Assembly (NCBI RefSeq): GCF_023053635.1
Contig: NC_086173.1
Span: 145,746,697 to 145,810,696, forward strand
Origin: Elgaria multicarinata webbii
Lineage: Eukaryota > Chordata > Lepidosauria > Squamata > Anguidae
Direction: 5' to 3'
Length of the DNA stretch: 64,000 bases
Within the stretch, counting starts at the first letter, position 1. The number at the start of each line of letters is the position of its first letter. Under the pieces are notes generated by a model. It made no database searches. It saw only the letters and a program-made list of their open reading frames with translations, and was not told where the DNA came from. Shown piece after piece: positions 52,659 through 64,000 of the stretch. The translations under genes were made by a program, and so were the position numbers.

Positions 52659-55600
52659 CTGCTCCAAGAAGAGAAGCAAATTTAGAGGGAGAGGAGACGG
52701 GGCCATTTCTAGACACCTCAACAGCTTCCATTCCCTACCGTAGCTTGTTGTTCGCTTTCTCTTGCTTCACATATCTCAATTTTGCTCTGCAACATGGGTT
52801 GCAGATCACTAGCTATGTTTTTTTGGCAACAGCTCTCCAAACACTCTAAACAGAGTAGCAAGTAGAGGTAAAAATCTGCCACTGACTGACTGAAGCTCCT
52901 GGAAATTTCACTGGTATGGTAAGTTTTTGAGGGTACTAAGAATCTCCGTGGGCAAGTGCACAATGACATACTGAACCACAGAATTTATTTGATTATATTT
53001 TTGATTGCCCCTCTATTCAATGACCTAGTTTGCATGCGATGCTAAGCCACTACCATTTCATCAACTCGTGGGGCTTCACAGCGTGCACTAGCAGCCATTC
53101 TGAACATGCAAGCTACAGTAAGCACGCCGTGGCTTGTTGTGACAACATGGGTTATGCAAAGGTTCAGCAACCTTTGGATAACTCTAAAACAACCCATGGC
53201 TTACGTATTCAAAATGGTGGCTGGTGCATGCCACGAAGACTGGCAGGTTAATTAACCCACATTGGCTTAGCACTGCATATAAACCAGCCCAATGAGTCCT
53301 CAATATCTCTACTTAAAACAGGGCTGAGCAATTTGTGGCTCTCCCCATGCTGTTGGATTGCAACACCCATCATCCCTCACCAATGGCTATGGCTGTTGGG
53401 AGTTGGAGTGCAGCAACAAGTTGAGGGCCACACGGTGCCCACTTGGGAGTTAAAAGGATCCTGGGTAGCAGGGTTGGGAAAGACCTCAGTCTGAGGCCTT
53501 GGGAGAGCCACTGCTAGTCAGAATAGCAGTGTAAGATTAGCCCTGCTATTATGGACTAATCTGATGCTCCAGCCAAGCAATCAAAGACCACCATGCCCTG
53601 CAATCAGAGAGCAGCTATACTGCACATCAAATGGCCCTAGCTGACACGCGAACGTCAATCAATCAATTCTTTATTCGCAGTCAACAGACAACTGAGACAT
53701 CATTTTCAATACAAGTATAAGGGCAAACATAATAAAACTGACCAATAAGACAGGGTCTATAAAATACCATTTTAGGGTGAACAGGCCATCATACATGATC
53801 CAGTGAAGATGGCCAAGCTCAGACATTTGGCCACCACCACTGTGATTAGTTTGTTGGTATCTTTAAGAAGAATGAGCATAAGAGACTCTATAGAGCATCC
53901 TGGAAAGGACGTATAGGATATCCTTTCTTGCCTCTTAGTAATAGCTACATTGAAAAAGGGCATATGAAATCAACTCCACCTTGGCTTTGTTGAAAGGGCA
54001 ACTTCTATTGTTCGCTCAAATTTTGAGGTATCTTCCAGCAAGCAATTTAGAGGGGAGGACAACAAACCTTCCTAAAATGAATGCCCTTCAGTATTTAGGA
54101 ATATTGAGCCACCCCAGATAGGGCATTCCACTTTTACATGGGAGGCATGAAAGACCAAGTGATTGAGGGTAACAATCCTGGTAATCGATGTCCCATAACC
54201 ACTATTTATAAAACAATTCATTAAATGAATTATTAAACACAGCATTCCATTTCTCAGTCATGGATCTGTGCATATCTGCAATCTGATGGGATCTTAGGAA
54301 AAAATTAGAAATGCAAGTGCTAGCTGCCTAAGAATCAAGAAATAAAGGGAAATTTGGGCAAAGCTTTTAATAATCTGACAAGGTGTTCTATACCCTGCAC
54401 TTCTCTCAGCTCCTAAAACTTGGATTTATGACTGTAACACTGTTCCTCCTTCAGGGGCCTAGAAATACCTAGTCCCTTGTCAAAATACTCCACAATAGAG
54501 TGACACGTGTGGGATTTCTAATATTTGCAAAATCTGCATTATCTTGGCCCAAGATGCCAAGAACAGAGATCAAAGAAAGTGATGGGAAAATATGAGGGTT
54601 ACAAGTGGAATACTATAATGTTTGGATCCTCTTTTAAAAAAAAATCCTGAATGAAGCAGGGTGATTGCACGATAAAAGCCTCATCTGGAAATACCCCATT
54701 GTCTCCACTGGGTTAAAAATAAGCAATCACTTTGTACGCTGGTGCATTCAAGGCTTTCCCCTCCTTCACAAAACATTGGTGACATTTCCATGTGGATGTT
54801 TGAAAAAGCTTTGAAAGCTAACCAAGAGCACAAAAAAATACTTACAAACTCAGAAATGCCACCATGAAAACCCACCTTTATCATTCAGTGTTTTCACAGT
54901 CTCTGCTTTCTCCATGGCATATATCACATTATCTAGAGAAAGGAAATAAATTTGAGATTTTAAAAAAAAATCCCCCAAACTTACACTAGAAAACTTGTTT
55001 AGGGCCATGAAGTGGTAGCTGACCACTTCGACCTTGATTTCTCACATCAAATCTCAATGTGCTACTATAGCACTATTCTTCTTCCACAGGAGAATGGAAG
55101 CTATCCGAGTTGATGCAGCTTGCTTTAACAGGAAAGAGTGGAATTCAGTGACAAAGTGATCCCCTGCCCCCAGCCGCTTTCTGCAGAGTGGCCTCTAAGA
55201 GCTGAACTTCCATACTCACCTATTAAACTCAAGATGTATTTAAACCCATTTTCTGTTTTTTCACCAGCCGTTTGCTATAGTTTAAGTTACCTCCAGCTCT
55301 TTCCACCTCAGACCACCATCACATCCCCCAGGACTCATACTTCAACACAGCAGCTAAAATGCACTGCTCTCATCACCCATGTCCTCAAAGCACAACCAAT
55401 GACCCAGTTTGTGGTTAACCCATGGTTTGTTTGTTGTTGGATTAACACCCCAGTTGTTTAGCCATTAAACAACCCAGTGCTCTGGGTTTGTGTGTTACTT
55501 TAACAACCAACGACCCAGCCAATCATCGGCTGTTGATTAAAAGCGGAAGAAAGAGGTACGCATGAGACCGTGTGCATGCTCATTCTTCATGGCAAATTGT

Positions 55601-58600
55601 GGGTTAATTAACTCACGATTGCTGTTATGTGCAAATGGTACTACTGCAGTGAAAGAACTTAAGGAAAGCCCTAAACGAAAACATTACATTTGCTGATTAA
55701 TTCCCTCTTCTCCCAGATAATGCTCAACAGAACTTAACTGAGGGCCTAATTCCCATTAGCGCAAGAGGCCCACGAGGGTGCTGTTTGTGTCCTACTTATG
55801 AGCTTCCCATGGGCATCTGGTTGCAAACTGTAGGAACAGAATGCTGGACCAGATAGGCATTTGTCCCGATCCGGTACGGTTCTTCAGTTTCTGTCAATGA
55901 AGTTACTGGATCAAGTTGCTAACAGAGGGCTACTACTGACACAAAGAACATTGGGATTAGTTCACTGCATTTAGATTTGGGCTAAATGAATTCAGGAAGC
56001 CTCGTTTCCCCACCCCACCAAGACGGAAATGTTTCCCACTTTCACATTCCAAGTTCAGACACCAAAGAAAGACGGAACAAGCTGAACTCACACTAATACT
56101 TACTATTGCTATAGTGGTTTAGGCAGAGGTTTAAGGTCTCTTCCCTGTAAGTAATCCTTATAAAATCCCTATAATTTTTGAAGTTGTAGTATCAGAGCCT
56201 AGCATTATTAGTACTATTTCCTATTCTAAAATGGGCAGGGGGAGGTGTAAAGGCTGAAAGAGTGATTTGCGCAGGAGCCATGCAATGAGTTCACGGCTTT
56301 CATCTCCTACGTAACATGTGCCCTTAACCAGCTCTTGCTAAAACCTGCTGTTTTATTTATTACATTTCTATGCTGCCCAATAGCTGAAGCTCCTTGGGCA
56401 GTTCACAAAAATTAAAACCACAAAATACAGATAAAACAGAACATAAAATATAATAGCATTTTCCTTGTGCCTCACCACAGCCCAGTGCCAAATAGGTTCT
56501 TACCTGAGCTGGCTTTCGGTGAATAGGGTCAAATGTTTAAAGACAAGAACTCAGTAAATAGTTAGCAGACCAAATTTGTTAGGATGCATGAAATTTTCAG
56601 ACACTAACCAGCCAATTTAGACCTAAAAATCAGAATATAAAACTCCCCCTCCTTCCTTCATTCCATTTTTGTACCTTGGAATTTATTTAGCGTTTCCTTC
56701 ACAGCTACCCCTTTCCGAGAGAAGTAATCCAGTCTCTCTTCTAGCTTAGAAGAAGCTTCTTCAGATGGCTGAAATTGCCCTGCTGAACATCTGCATTTTT
56801 AGAGAGAAAAATGACATTCCTAGTAAAAAAAATATCCGTTTTTTTGGGGGGGAGGGGGGAGTTATTGGCCTGGAAGTATTGCTATGCTGGCTCCAAGGAA
56901 TGAAGCGGACAGAGAATTAAGCCCTATTCTTCCATCATCTTTGCTCATCTGAGGGTTTGGAATTTCAGAGAGCTCCTGTCCCCCATGTTCTAGAAATTCT
57001 AAAGCCCAGTTCAAATTCACGACGAGGCAAATGCCTGAGGGGCAGAACTTAGTTGCCATTAATGTCAGTCGAGCAGGACACAGGCAAACCTCACGCACAG
57101 GGCACAATCCAGCAGGAAGCTCCCCCACACAGCTATTTGCTTTTGTGATACTTGCACTGGAGAACTCATGGTGGATTATGTTCCTTGTTAGTTAGAACGT
57201 GGGGTGGCCATTTGGAATTTCCTATCCCAGGAACCAACATGCTCTAGGGCTGGTCCTGACTGCATAGATGCTGCTCTCTGTAACCAACAACCAACGGAAG
57301 CGGCTCTCCACCACCACCTTTGCTCCTGCTCCAGCATGTAAAGCCGTTATGTGTCACTTTATGGAAATGGTGTCCATGTGCCACTTTGGGCTGCAGTTGT
57401 TCCCGGACTGGAATGAGCTTTCTTTGGAGGTCCCTGGAAGCAGAGGAAACTCAAGGCTGCTTTGGGCTTATGTTCTATTGCAGTGGCTTAGTCAGAGGAG
57501 AAGAGCAACGACGCCACTTCTCTAGGTCTGGTGACGTGAGCAGAACGAGGATTGGGTAACCACTTGGGGTAGCCAGAAGAGGGGGGGGCGGAGAAAAAGA
57601 GGAAAGAACCACTTACCTTCCCATGTTTTTTTTGATGTCCTAGAGGAGGGAAAAAAGAAAGAAAAAGGAGTTGAGCCCCACCATGTTTTGCAACAAGCGT
57701 GCGTCACAGGCTAAAGGGGAGCATGCCCCTGCAGCCCTGACTCAGGCTGCAGAGGACTCCGAGAGCGCTGTCAAAGGCATGAGGGTGGAAGCTTTGGTCT
57801 AGCCTCTGGTGCTTACCAGGCAGGGGTAAAGTAGCCTGCCCCCCCAGTCACCCTCGGGCTCTTACCTGTGATCCTAGAGGAGGAACATCTGGTGATTGCT
57901 CCAAGACAAGAGGTGGGGGATGCTCCGGTTACACACGGGAGCCTTCGGGCCACGTTGCTCTCCCTGGCGCTGCAACTGGTTCTCTGAGGAGAAGGGCTGC
58001 CCTAGTGTTTTTAGCAGCCTTCTCCTCCCCGAACTGGCCTCCCACCCTTGCGGCCGGTGAGCAGGCTGGCTTTTTAGCCCCCTCCAGGGCCTGCCCACCA
58101 GCTGTGTCTTGTCTGGATCCACCAGCTCCTTCCCTCGGCCGTGCCGCCCGCGTGACCTCTAAAGCGTGCTGTCTGGCGGGCACGCTGCTTCACTGCCGAA
58201 GGGGGAGCGCACCTGACGTCAGCCCAAGAGAAGCAACCGCGCCTTGCTCCCAAGAGCCCAGGCCCAGAAGGAGAGACCCCCCCCATCCAGGGGGGTCCCC
58301 CACAATTCCCCATCCCAGGAGCACTGCGTCTCTTCACCATCACCCGTAGTGCCTCAGAGAGACTCTCTGCACGTCACAGGTTACCTAAAAATCTTGTCCT
58401 TGTTGCTTGTGATCAAAGAGCTGGTTGCAAAATAATTAAAAAAAAAAAAAGATTCTGTGCCAAGAGATCAAGTGCGCAGGAGGTGCCGCTCGATTTTAAA
58501 AAAACAAACCAGCCTCCCATCCTTGGAATAGCTACACATGATGTTCACCACGGAGTGGACCACCACAGGAAGACCCTAAGGAGATCCCAGAAAATGCAGG

Positions 58601-61600
58601 CTTTTTTGCAGGCACACATACCCCACAACTCCATTTGTTTTCCTCCTAAAAAAAAATTCCCACCTGTTCACTGCAGACACAAGTTCCTTCCCCCCGCCCC
58701 TGTACCTTTTACGGCATGCACTCATCAGCTTTATTCCAAAGGCTGAACGTTTAAGAGCGGCCTCTAATCCAGTCCCATAACCACAGCAGCACCCCAAGGA
58801 CCCAAACACCCTTTAAGAGAGAACCAATATTAACATGACTGTACGTACTAGAGGTCTGCATGGCAGCCATACCCGATCTGTCCCGGCATGAACCTGAAGG
58901 AATGGGGTCATCCAGGCCAGCTTCTCAACAGCCTTCAGGTCAGGCTGAAGGACCTGGAAGTACATCTGCCAACAGCAGAGCGCTATGGTGTCATAGCGTT
59001 CCACAAGGGGAGGAGCGACAGAGTTCCAGCTGTCCCTCGCAAAAGGCTGACAAGAGGACAAGCTGAGCTAAAGAGGCCTCCCGTCATCTTCTTATGGAAT
59101 ATGAGTTGGGCAGCATTCCATAAGGCTGGGGACAATGGAGCCCTGCCCCCTCCATTGGACTGGCTGTGATCCCTAATGAACAGCCGCACCACCTAGAGGG
59201 ACCAATATCAGGACCTGGGCACGTTGAACAGCTGACGGGGGTCCAACGCAGGAGAGCAGCTCTGATGCCAATCGACAGCTCAAGCCCCACCCCCAGATGG
59301 CCACACCCCACCAGCATCTTGTACGCACACAAAAAGATCCTTCTGCCAATTGCAGCAGGGAGCAGGTCTAAGCTCAGCCTTGTCCATGCGTGTTGTTGGC
59401 CAGGATGTAGCAACCCCGGATGCCAGGAGCCCCTAACCCATTGCCAGGCTCCACTCGAGGCCAAAGAGAAGAGAGAGAGAGAGAGAGAAAGAGATCTGTT
59501 AATAGCAAAGTCTCACCTGCAAAAATTCACTTGCCGGCTGTTTACATTTCACCTCCATCTCGGCAATCACGTCACCAAGACGGGAAAGCTCTTCCGAGAT
59601 TTGGGTGACCATTTCTTCCTTCTGCTTCTCTATTTCTTTATCGAGTTCTTCTAGCTGGGTCAGCAGGCGCTGCTCCTGATCTTTCAGAAACTGGTGCAGG
59701 TGCTCAAATTCAGACACAATCTCCTGTCTCTCAGCTTGGACCTTCTCCTGTAATAACCGCAGACAAGATGAGAAAGGAGTCGGGGAGTCCTTTCATGGGT
59801 GCACAAGAGAGAAATGTCATTACAGCGCTAAGTACAGTAATCCAAGCTAGCTGTTTGTATTGTTTGTATATTGTATTTTATATTATGCTTTTATACTGTT
59901 CGTTTTATATTTTGAATGGTTTTTATGGTTTTAATTTTTGTAAACCACCCAGAGAGCTTCGGCTATTGAGCAGTATAAAAATGCAATAAATAAATAAATT
60001 AAGGAACTGCAGAAGTGCAGACACAGAAGATATGGGACCAGAATAGTCTGGCAAGGAGGGCAGAATCGAAATGACCAAGGTGGGGTGAGGGACATTCTCT
60101 AAAGCCAACAGGAGTCTGCATCACCTCCCTCCCCTTCTCCCTAACATTATCCCATCATCCGCTGGCACTGTCTCCCTCCCCCTCCAGATGAACCAGGAGG
60201 TGCTGTTGTCTAGTTACCAACCCCTGGACCTGGCAAAATAGCCGCCCTGACTAGAGGATACAGCTACAACAGGGGCTGGCAGTAGAAACTGTAAACTGCT
60301 CAGCACCCCCTTGAGGGCTCTTATCTGGGACAAACATCGTATTCGCCCAACTTGTGGGACCCAACCGTGGACAGAGCGTGCTGCAGGATAAAATCAGAAC
60401 ATTTGTTCAGACTGTCAATTAGCTGTCACACAGCAAGGCGCTAAAACTCAGAAGTTTAGACAAAAATTAGGGTTGCCCTTTTATGCAAACAACTTAATAT
60501 AGTGTTCCTTTAGAGTAGAACGTGAATTCAGAGTCCTCAAAAAAAGAAATAACTTCTCTACTGCTAATTATCTATAGGAGGCAGATTACTGCATTATTGT
60601 TGAGATCCGCAACATCAATAGTTTGGGTTCCAGAGCCTGTCATAGCTCAACACAGTTTTTTATCACATTGTAAGATGAGATGGGAATGCTTATAGCCTTC
60701 AAGTTAAAAGGAATGGGAATGTTTGAGAAGTGAACTACTATTGGCGGAAAAAACTCAAGCCCTCTGCTCCCATTCATGATAGCCAATGCCACCTACCATA
60801 TATTCCTGAATTTTCATCTCCCCAGTCAGCTTCTGACTCCACAGTGTGTTCTTCTCCTGCTTCAGAAGGTCTAGTTGTGCCTGAACCCGCTCCTGAGCAA
60901 AAGAAAATGGCTTGAGATGGGAGGGAGGGGATTAGAGGCAGTAAGAGCTTGGGAGTCTTAGCATAGATGTGCAAATACAGCTCAGACAGGCAAGGTTGTC
61001 TTTTTGCCCCAACTTAGCTGAAAGTGTCACTACAAATAAAAGACAACATTCACCCAAAATCCTCAGCCCAATCTGGGGAACAAGAGGTCTGATTTGCTTA
61101 ACAGTCTTGTAGGGTAGTGTGTACTCCACAGCCAAAAAGGAAAGAAAAATCAAATTCCATATGCTAAATGTAGGTATTTGCCTCTGCAGTGCAGAATAAT
61201 AAAGCCCTTCTCCCTTCCCTCACTACTGGGAGTCCAGTCTGACCCCTCTCTGGCTTCCAAGGCTCCATAGTTGGCCACATACGTTCAGACCTCTCTCCTC
61301 CCCCATACAGCTAAACACTTCTTTAAAATAACCCATGTGCCTCAAGATGTTGATGCTGCAGCTATCAAACCCCACACCAGTAAGCAGGAAGTTGACTGAT
61401 GCAAGAGATGAAAGAGCTTTGGCTAGAGCACATATGGATGCAAGAGCTGGGTGTATTCCATGCAGCCACAGTTCGCCACTTGTTGGGAGTTGAAAGCAGA
61501 GAAGTGAACCCTCTTGTTCTAGAGGACAACTGGTGGCTTCAAGCTTGCTATGCTGACCTGTATGAGTTTGTTTCTACCCTATCTTTCCCCCAAAGGAGTT

Positions 61601-64000
61601 CAACATGGTGTACATGGTGCTCCACTCCCATTTCATCCTTAATGACCTGGGTGAAATAGGTTAGGGTGAGAGAGTGATCAAAGTCATCCAGTGACTTACA
61701 TGGCTAAGTGGGGATTTGAACCTGGATCTATTGAGACCTAGCCCAACATTCTAACCAAATGTAGCTCTTTAAGGAAAGCAACATGGTGGGCAAGTACACG
61801 AGAGAGGGCCTTTTCTGCAGTGGCCCCATAGCTCTGGAATACATTGCCATTGAGGGCCCATCAGATTTTTAGGAAGGTTCTCAAAACTTATTTGTTTACT
61901 CTGGCCAATTATGAGTGTGGGTTTTTTTACATTGCTGTTTTAAAGAAATTGTATCAATCTATTGTATTGTTTTAAGTTACCTTTGGAGGGCTTCTGCCCT
62001 GAAAGATGGCCTAGAGATATTTTAAAGAAGTAACAAATCCTCAACTAGCTGAGCTGTCACTGAAGAAAGCTGGCAGGCTCTCCTTCAGCAAGGCCTGGAT
62101 ATACACAGAGTTGGTGGACCAGCCTTTTGGATACAGAATGGCAACAAGTGTTTTGTCCAAATTAGGCATTTGGAGGATAGGTGTAAACAAAAAAGTTCTT
62201 CAGCCTGATAAGGCTGAAGTTGAATTTTCAGAAACTAACGCGTGTAAACTCCATGAAGTAAAACAAAAATGAATTTAAAAATGTGGCCAGAACATCTCCT
62301 CTAAACCCAATCAATCAAGAGAACAGAAGAAAATATGGCAATCAGAACAGACAGCAAAATAAAATGCAAATATCAACAGTTCCTACATGCTTACTATCAA
62401 CAAGTTAATGTGTGTTTGGTTTTTGTTAGAAATCTATTTGTTGCAGATTTTATTTTACCAATTTGTATGTGATATAGCCAAGCTTCAAGGGCTGTATAGA
62501 GGGAGCACTACACTGAGAGGCAAAAGTAATACTCAGACACCTTCATGGTTTGATAAGAGGTTGGCTCTTTGGACCCAGAAGGAAGTAGGTAACATGATAC
62601 ATTGGTGAATACAAAAGAAACAGGGAGAGATCTTTTACAATAGTCTCTAACTTTCTACCCATGAAAGTATTAACATCTTCTTGACATTTCGTTTGAGGTT
62701 GCTAGGAACCTGTATTTGCAACCCTGCTCTCCTGTTCAGATGACACAGTAAGCCACAGTTTAGAATGTTGTGTGAACCATGACTTAGGCCCCGTTCAGAA
62801 GACACCTTAAACCATGGCTTTAACCACAATGGTTAAGCCAGAAAGCTGGGCTGTATTCAGAAGACATATTAAACCACAGTTTAACCACAGGTTAAAGCCA
62901 TGGTTTAAGATGTCTACTGAACACGGCCTGGCTTTCTGGCTTAACAACCACAGTTTAAAGCTGTGGTTTAAAGTGCCTTTTGAACAGGCCCTTAGAATGT
63001 TGTGTCAAAGGACCATGGAGTGGGTGGGGGAAGTGAAGTAGCCAATGTAAGGTGAGTTCTTATTATTTATCCAAAAGTAAGCCTTACAAGGAGAATGCCC
63101 CTTACACTCTTTAGAATACACCTGCACTTATGTTCCCAAAATAGTACTTGAATGTTATTAGAAAATTGAGCAACCCTCTGATCCTACAGCACTGAACTAT
63201 TTTACTCCTCATTGAGAGCTTAATTCCAGATATACTCCCATCAAGTGCGTGGCAGTTCTGGAATATCCCCTATATTACTAAATATTCACCTATAGCTTAG
63301 GGATGGTGTATCTTAACATTTGAAAAGCAATCCAGGAATTGGTCTGAAATGTAGACTGCAAGCCTAATCCTAAAAGCATTGACATGGAAGCAAGCCCCAC
63401 GGAACCTGACAGCCCCCACCTGATCTTCAAGCTAAGCCAGATAATGCTGTTCACACAGCAATGAGCAACTGCACATTTGTTGCATAGAAACTATATATGA
63501 TTGGAAACGATTTTATAGCTTGACAAACATGATACCATAGCATTTTATCTTCTTGCTGGTACAGCGTCACACTTCTGAAGTTTGTCTTCAGGAAGCACAA
63601 GCAAGGGCATGTGTTTTTAGACATGGTATCAAAAATGTGTTTGGCCCATCCTGTACCTACCAAAGCATATCACTTATCTAAGACCTATTCTTTCACCTGG
63701 TCTCTTATATCAATGCTTCAGATTCAACTTTGAAAAAACAATAATTACACCCCTAAAAAAAAGTTTAAAAGATCAAAACATCCAGGAATACAATGGGCAG
63801 CTATTCTCTTACTACCCCATTTTACAGGGGAGTTTGGATATCCAAGCATAAGGGGAGACTAGAGAGGGTGGCCTCTCTAAGGGGATATTTGCTTGTGGGG
63901 CTGATTTTAGAGGTTGGTCCGTTCGCTCCTCCTTACCCTATAGTCTCGGGCTGCCCTCTGCACGTGGAAGATGGTGTGAGCCCGGTGCTCCTGGGATCGA
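52078..64000 (-). CDS. Gene C: TRIM-class protein, 5' end beyond the window
   Basis: Exons on the minus strand: 64000..63937 (3' part of exon 1), 60892..60797, 59747..59517, 57639..57617, 56790..56675, 54932..54876, 52658..52078. All visible junctions are AG/GT and in phase. Exon 1 shows the end of a B-box (RSQEHRAHTIFHVQRAARDY) with both His ligands. Exons 2-3 form the coiled coil. Exon 7 is PRY-SPRY. The RING should lie just outside the window. If exon 1 is the usual 417 bp, the protein is about 506 residues. Family role: E3 ubiquitin ligase or scaffold. It looks functional. Confidence 0.9.
53025..53290. mobile_element. Diverged MITE (TGC...GATGCTAAGCCA)
   Basis: TTGCATGCGATGCTAAGCCA at the left and TTGGCTTAGCACTGCATATA at the right are inverted. 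The inner CAACCCATGGCTTA words occur in related elements. Confidence 0.6.
53317..53440. mobile_element. Palindromic MITE, diverged
   Basis: CTGTTGGATTGCAACACCCA, ATGGCTATGGC centre, GGGAGTTGGAGTGCAGCAAC. Related to 6418-6556. Confidence 0.55.
53655..54150 (-). mobile_element. Non-LTR LINE 3' end of uncertain clade, reverse orientation
   Basis: Ends in a short TCAATCAATCAA tract followed by TTCTTTATTCGCAGTCAACA. The minus-strand frame reads SLMLILLKDTNKLITVVVAK, reminiscent of the C-terminal end of some reptile non-LTR ORFs. Clade not assigned. Confidence 0.4.
54640..54700. mobile_element. Fragment of DNA-transposon family 2
   Basis: Contains GATAAAAGCCTCATCTGGAA, shared with 4699-4718 and, diverged, 46801-46820. 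Confidence 0.45.
54876..54932 (-). CDS. Gene C exon 6 (57-bp linker exon)
   Basis: The acceptor is CTTTCTCTAG and the donor is GTGGGT. It encodes (D)NVIYAMEKAETVKTLNDK plus one base. Its phase allows inclusion or skipping without a frame change, since exon 5 also joins exon 7 in phase. No homologous linker exists in gene A. Confidence 0.7.
55385..55635. mobile_element. Diverged MITE
   Basis: Repeated CAACCAATGACCCAG / ACAACCCAGTGCTCTGGG words and a terminal AATTGTGGGTTAATTAACTC. Related words are at 42555-42675. Boundaries are approximate. Confidence 0.45.
56350..56460 (-). mobile_element. L2-type LINE 3' tail, reverse orientation
   Basis: TTTATTTATTACATTTCTAT, GCCCAATAGCTGAAGCTCCT, TGGGCAGTTCACAAAAATTA. 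Confidence 0.75.
56675..56790 (-). CDS. Gene C exon 5 (116 bp)
   Basis: The acceptor is TAAAAATGCAG and the donor is GTACAA. One base, then CSAGQFQPSEEASSKLEERL to LNKFQ, plus one base. Same size and phase as gene A exon 5. Confidence 0.88.
57617..57639 (-). CDS. Gene C exon 4 (23-bp micro-exon)
   Basis: The acceptor is CCCTCCTCTAG and the donor is GTAAGT. It encodes DIKKNMG plus two bases of an Arg codon. Confidence 0.88.
57840..58370. other. GC-rich intronic segment of gene C
   Basis: More GC- and CpG-rich than its surroundings, with overlapping open frames on both strands but no recognisable domain or splice frame. It may be an alternative promoter, an old GC-rich repeat or neither. Confidence 0.3.
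59517..59747 (-). CDS. Gene C exon 3 (231 bp, coiled coil)
   Basis: The acceptor is GGTTATTACAG and the donor is GTGAGA. It encodes 77 residues from EKVQAERQEIVSEFEHLHQF to QPASEFLQ, a textbook TRIM coiled-coil exon. Confidence 0.95.
59855..60000 (+). mobile_element. L2-type LINE 3' tail
   Basis: AACCACCCAGAGAGCTTCGG, CTATTGAGCAGTATAAAAAT, GCAATAAATAAATAAAT. It lies about 110 bp from exon 3 of gene C. Confidence 0.8.
60797..60892 (-). CDS. Gene C exon 2 (96 bp)
   Basis: The acceptor is TTTTGCTCAG and the donor is GTAGGT. It encodes 32 residues, ERVQAQLDLLKQEKNTLWSQ...EYM. Phase 0 at both ends. Confidence 0.93.
61565..61765 (-). mobile_element. tRNA-derived SINE, reverse orientation, diverged
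   Basis: CATGGTGTACATGGTGCTCC, GTTAGGGTGAGAGAGTGATC, GATTTGAACCTGGATCTATT (a reversed B-box-like region). Confidence 0.6.
61795..62035 (+). mobile_element. L2-type LINE 3' end
   Basis: AGAGAGGGCCTTTTCTGCAG, TGGAATACATTGCCATTGAG, then GCTTCTGCCCTGAAAGATGG and a short A-rich tail. The first part encodes the (R)ERAFSVVAP-type motif. Confidence 0.75.
62786..62993. mobile_element. MITE, family 3 relative (GGCCC(C)GTTCAGAAGACA)
   Basis: AGGCCCCGTTCAGAAGACAC at the left and CTTTTGAACAGGCCCT at the right are inverted. TTTAAACCATGGTTTAA-type words are repeated inside. It sits between partial copies of TTTAGAATGTTGTGTG on both sides. Confidence 0.75.
63937..64000 (-). CDS. Gene C exon 1, 3' part only
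   Basis: The last 21 codons before donor GTAAGG read RSQEHRAHTIFHVQRAARDY R. This aligns with the B-box end of gene A ([21 protein letters not shown]) and keeps both His zinc ligands. The RING and start codon lie beyond the window. Confidence 0.88.

Noticed and set aside
58005-58349. 114-codon GC-rich frame in a gene C intron
   Set aside because: No family match and no splice support. The composition alone explains it.
1-64000. CRISPR array, operon or other prokaryotic-type system
   Set aside because: No regularly spaced repeats with unique spacers. Introns, SINEs and LINEs show this is a vertebrate genome.

Overview
This is a vertebrate nuclear window. Genes are split into small exons over long introns, and most of the DNA is interspersed repeats. 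The repeat mix is CR1 3' ends, L2-type LINE pieces, one L1 piece, tRNA-derived SINEs ending in ATAAATG(TAATAAA)n-like tails, many palindromic MITEs and hAT-type elements. That mix points to a squamate reptile or a close sauropsid relative. The species cannot be named from sequence alone.

The coding content is a tandem array of three TRIM-class (RING, B-box 2, coiled coil, PRY-SPRY) genes. All three are on the minus strand and lie head to tail. I rebuilt them exon by exon from splice sites, reading frame and family exon sizes. Gene C (52078 to beyond 64000) is cut at its 5' end by the window edge. Gene B (30504-47311) has seven exons. Gene A (7592-24022) has six exons and is complete at 465 codons. 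The shared plan is 417 bp (RING and B-box), 96 bp, 231 bp (219 in B), 23 bp, about 110-116 bp, an optional short linker exon (none in A, 33 bp in B, 57 bp in C), then a 515-581 bp PRY-SPRY exon. Such proteins are normally E3 ubiquitin ligases or scaffolds, many of them in innate immunity. Gene B is odd: three B-box zinc-ligand positions are changed and two of its splice donors are not GT. Its 5' region carries a tandem 36-bp duplication, each copy with an ISRE-like motif and an in-frame ATG.

Layout: 1-7591 is the 3' flank of gene A, with a tRNA-Thr(TGT) gene at 151-223. 7592-24022 is gene A. 24023-30503 is the A/B intergenic stretch, holding two large terminal-inverted-repeat elements (25701-26314 and about 27026-29580). 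30504-47311 is gene B, whose introns hold two hAT elements with target-site duplications, L2, CR1, a minisatellite and an LTR fossil. 47312-52077 is the B/C intergenic stretch, with a long inverted repeat, L1, and an L2 split by a SINE. 52078-64000 is gene C.

I found no CRISPR array, operon or bacterial-type system, and no clearly new multi-gene system. The most interesting items are gene B's altered B-box and splice sites, the duplicated ISRE-like element, and the large non-autonomous transposon families.
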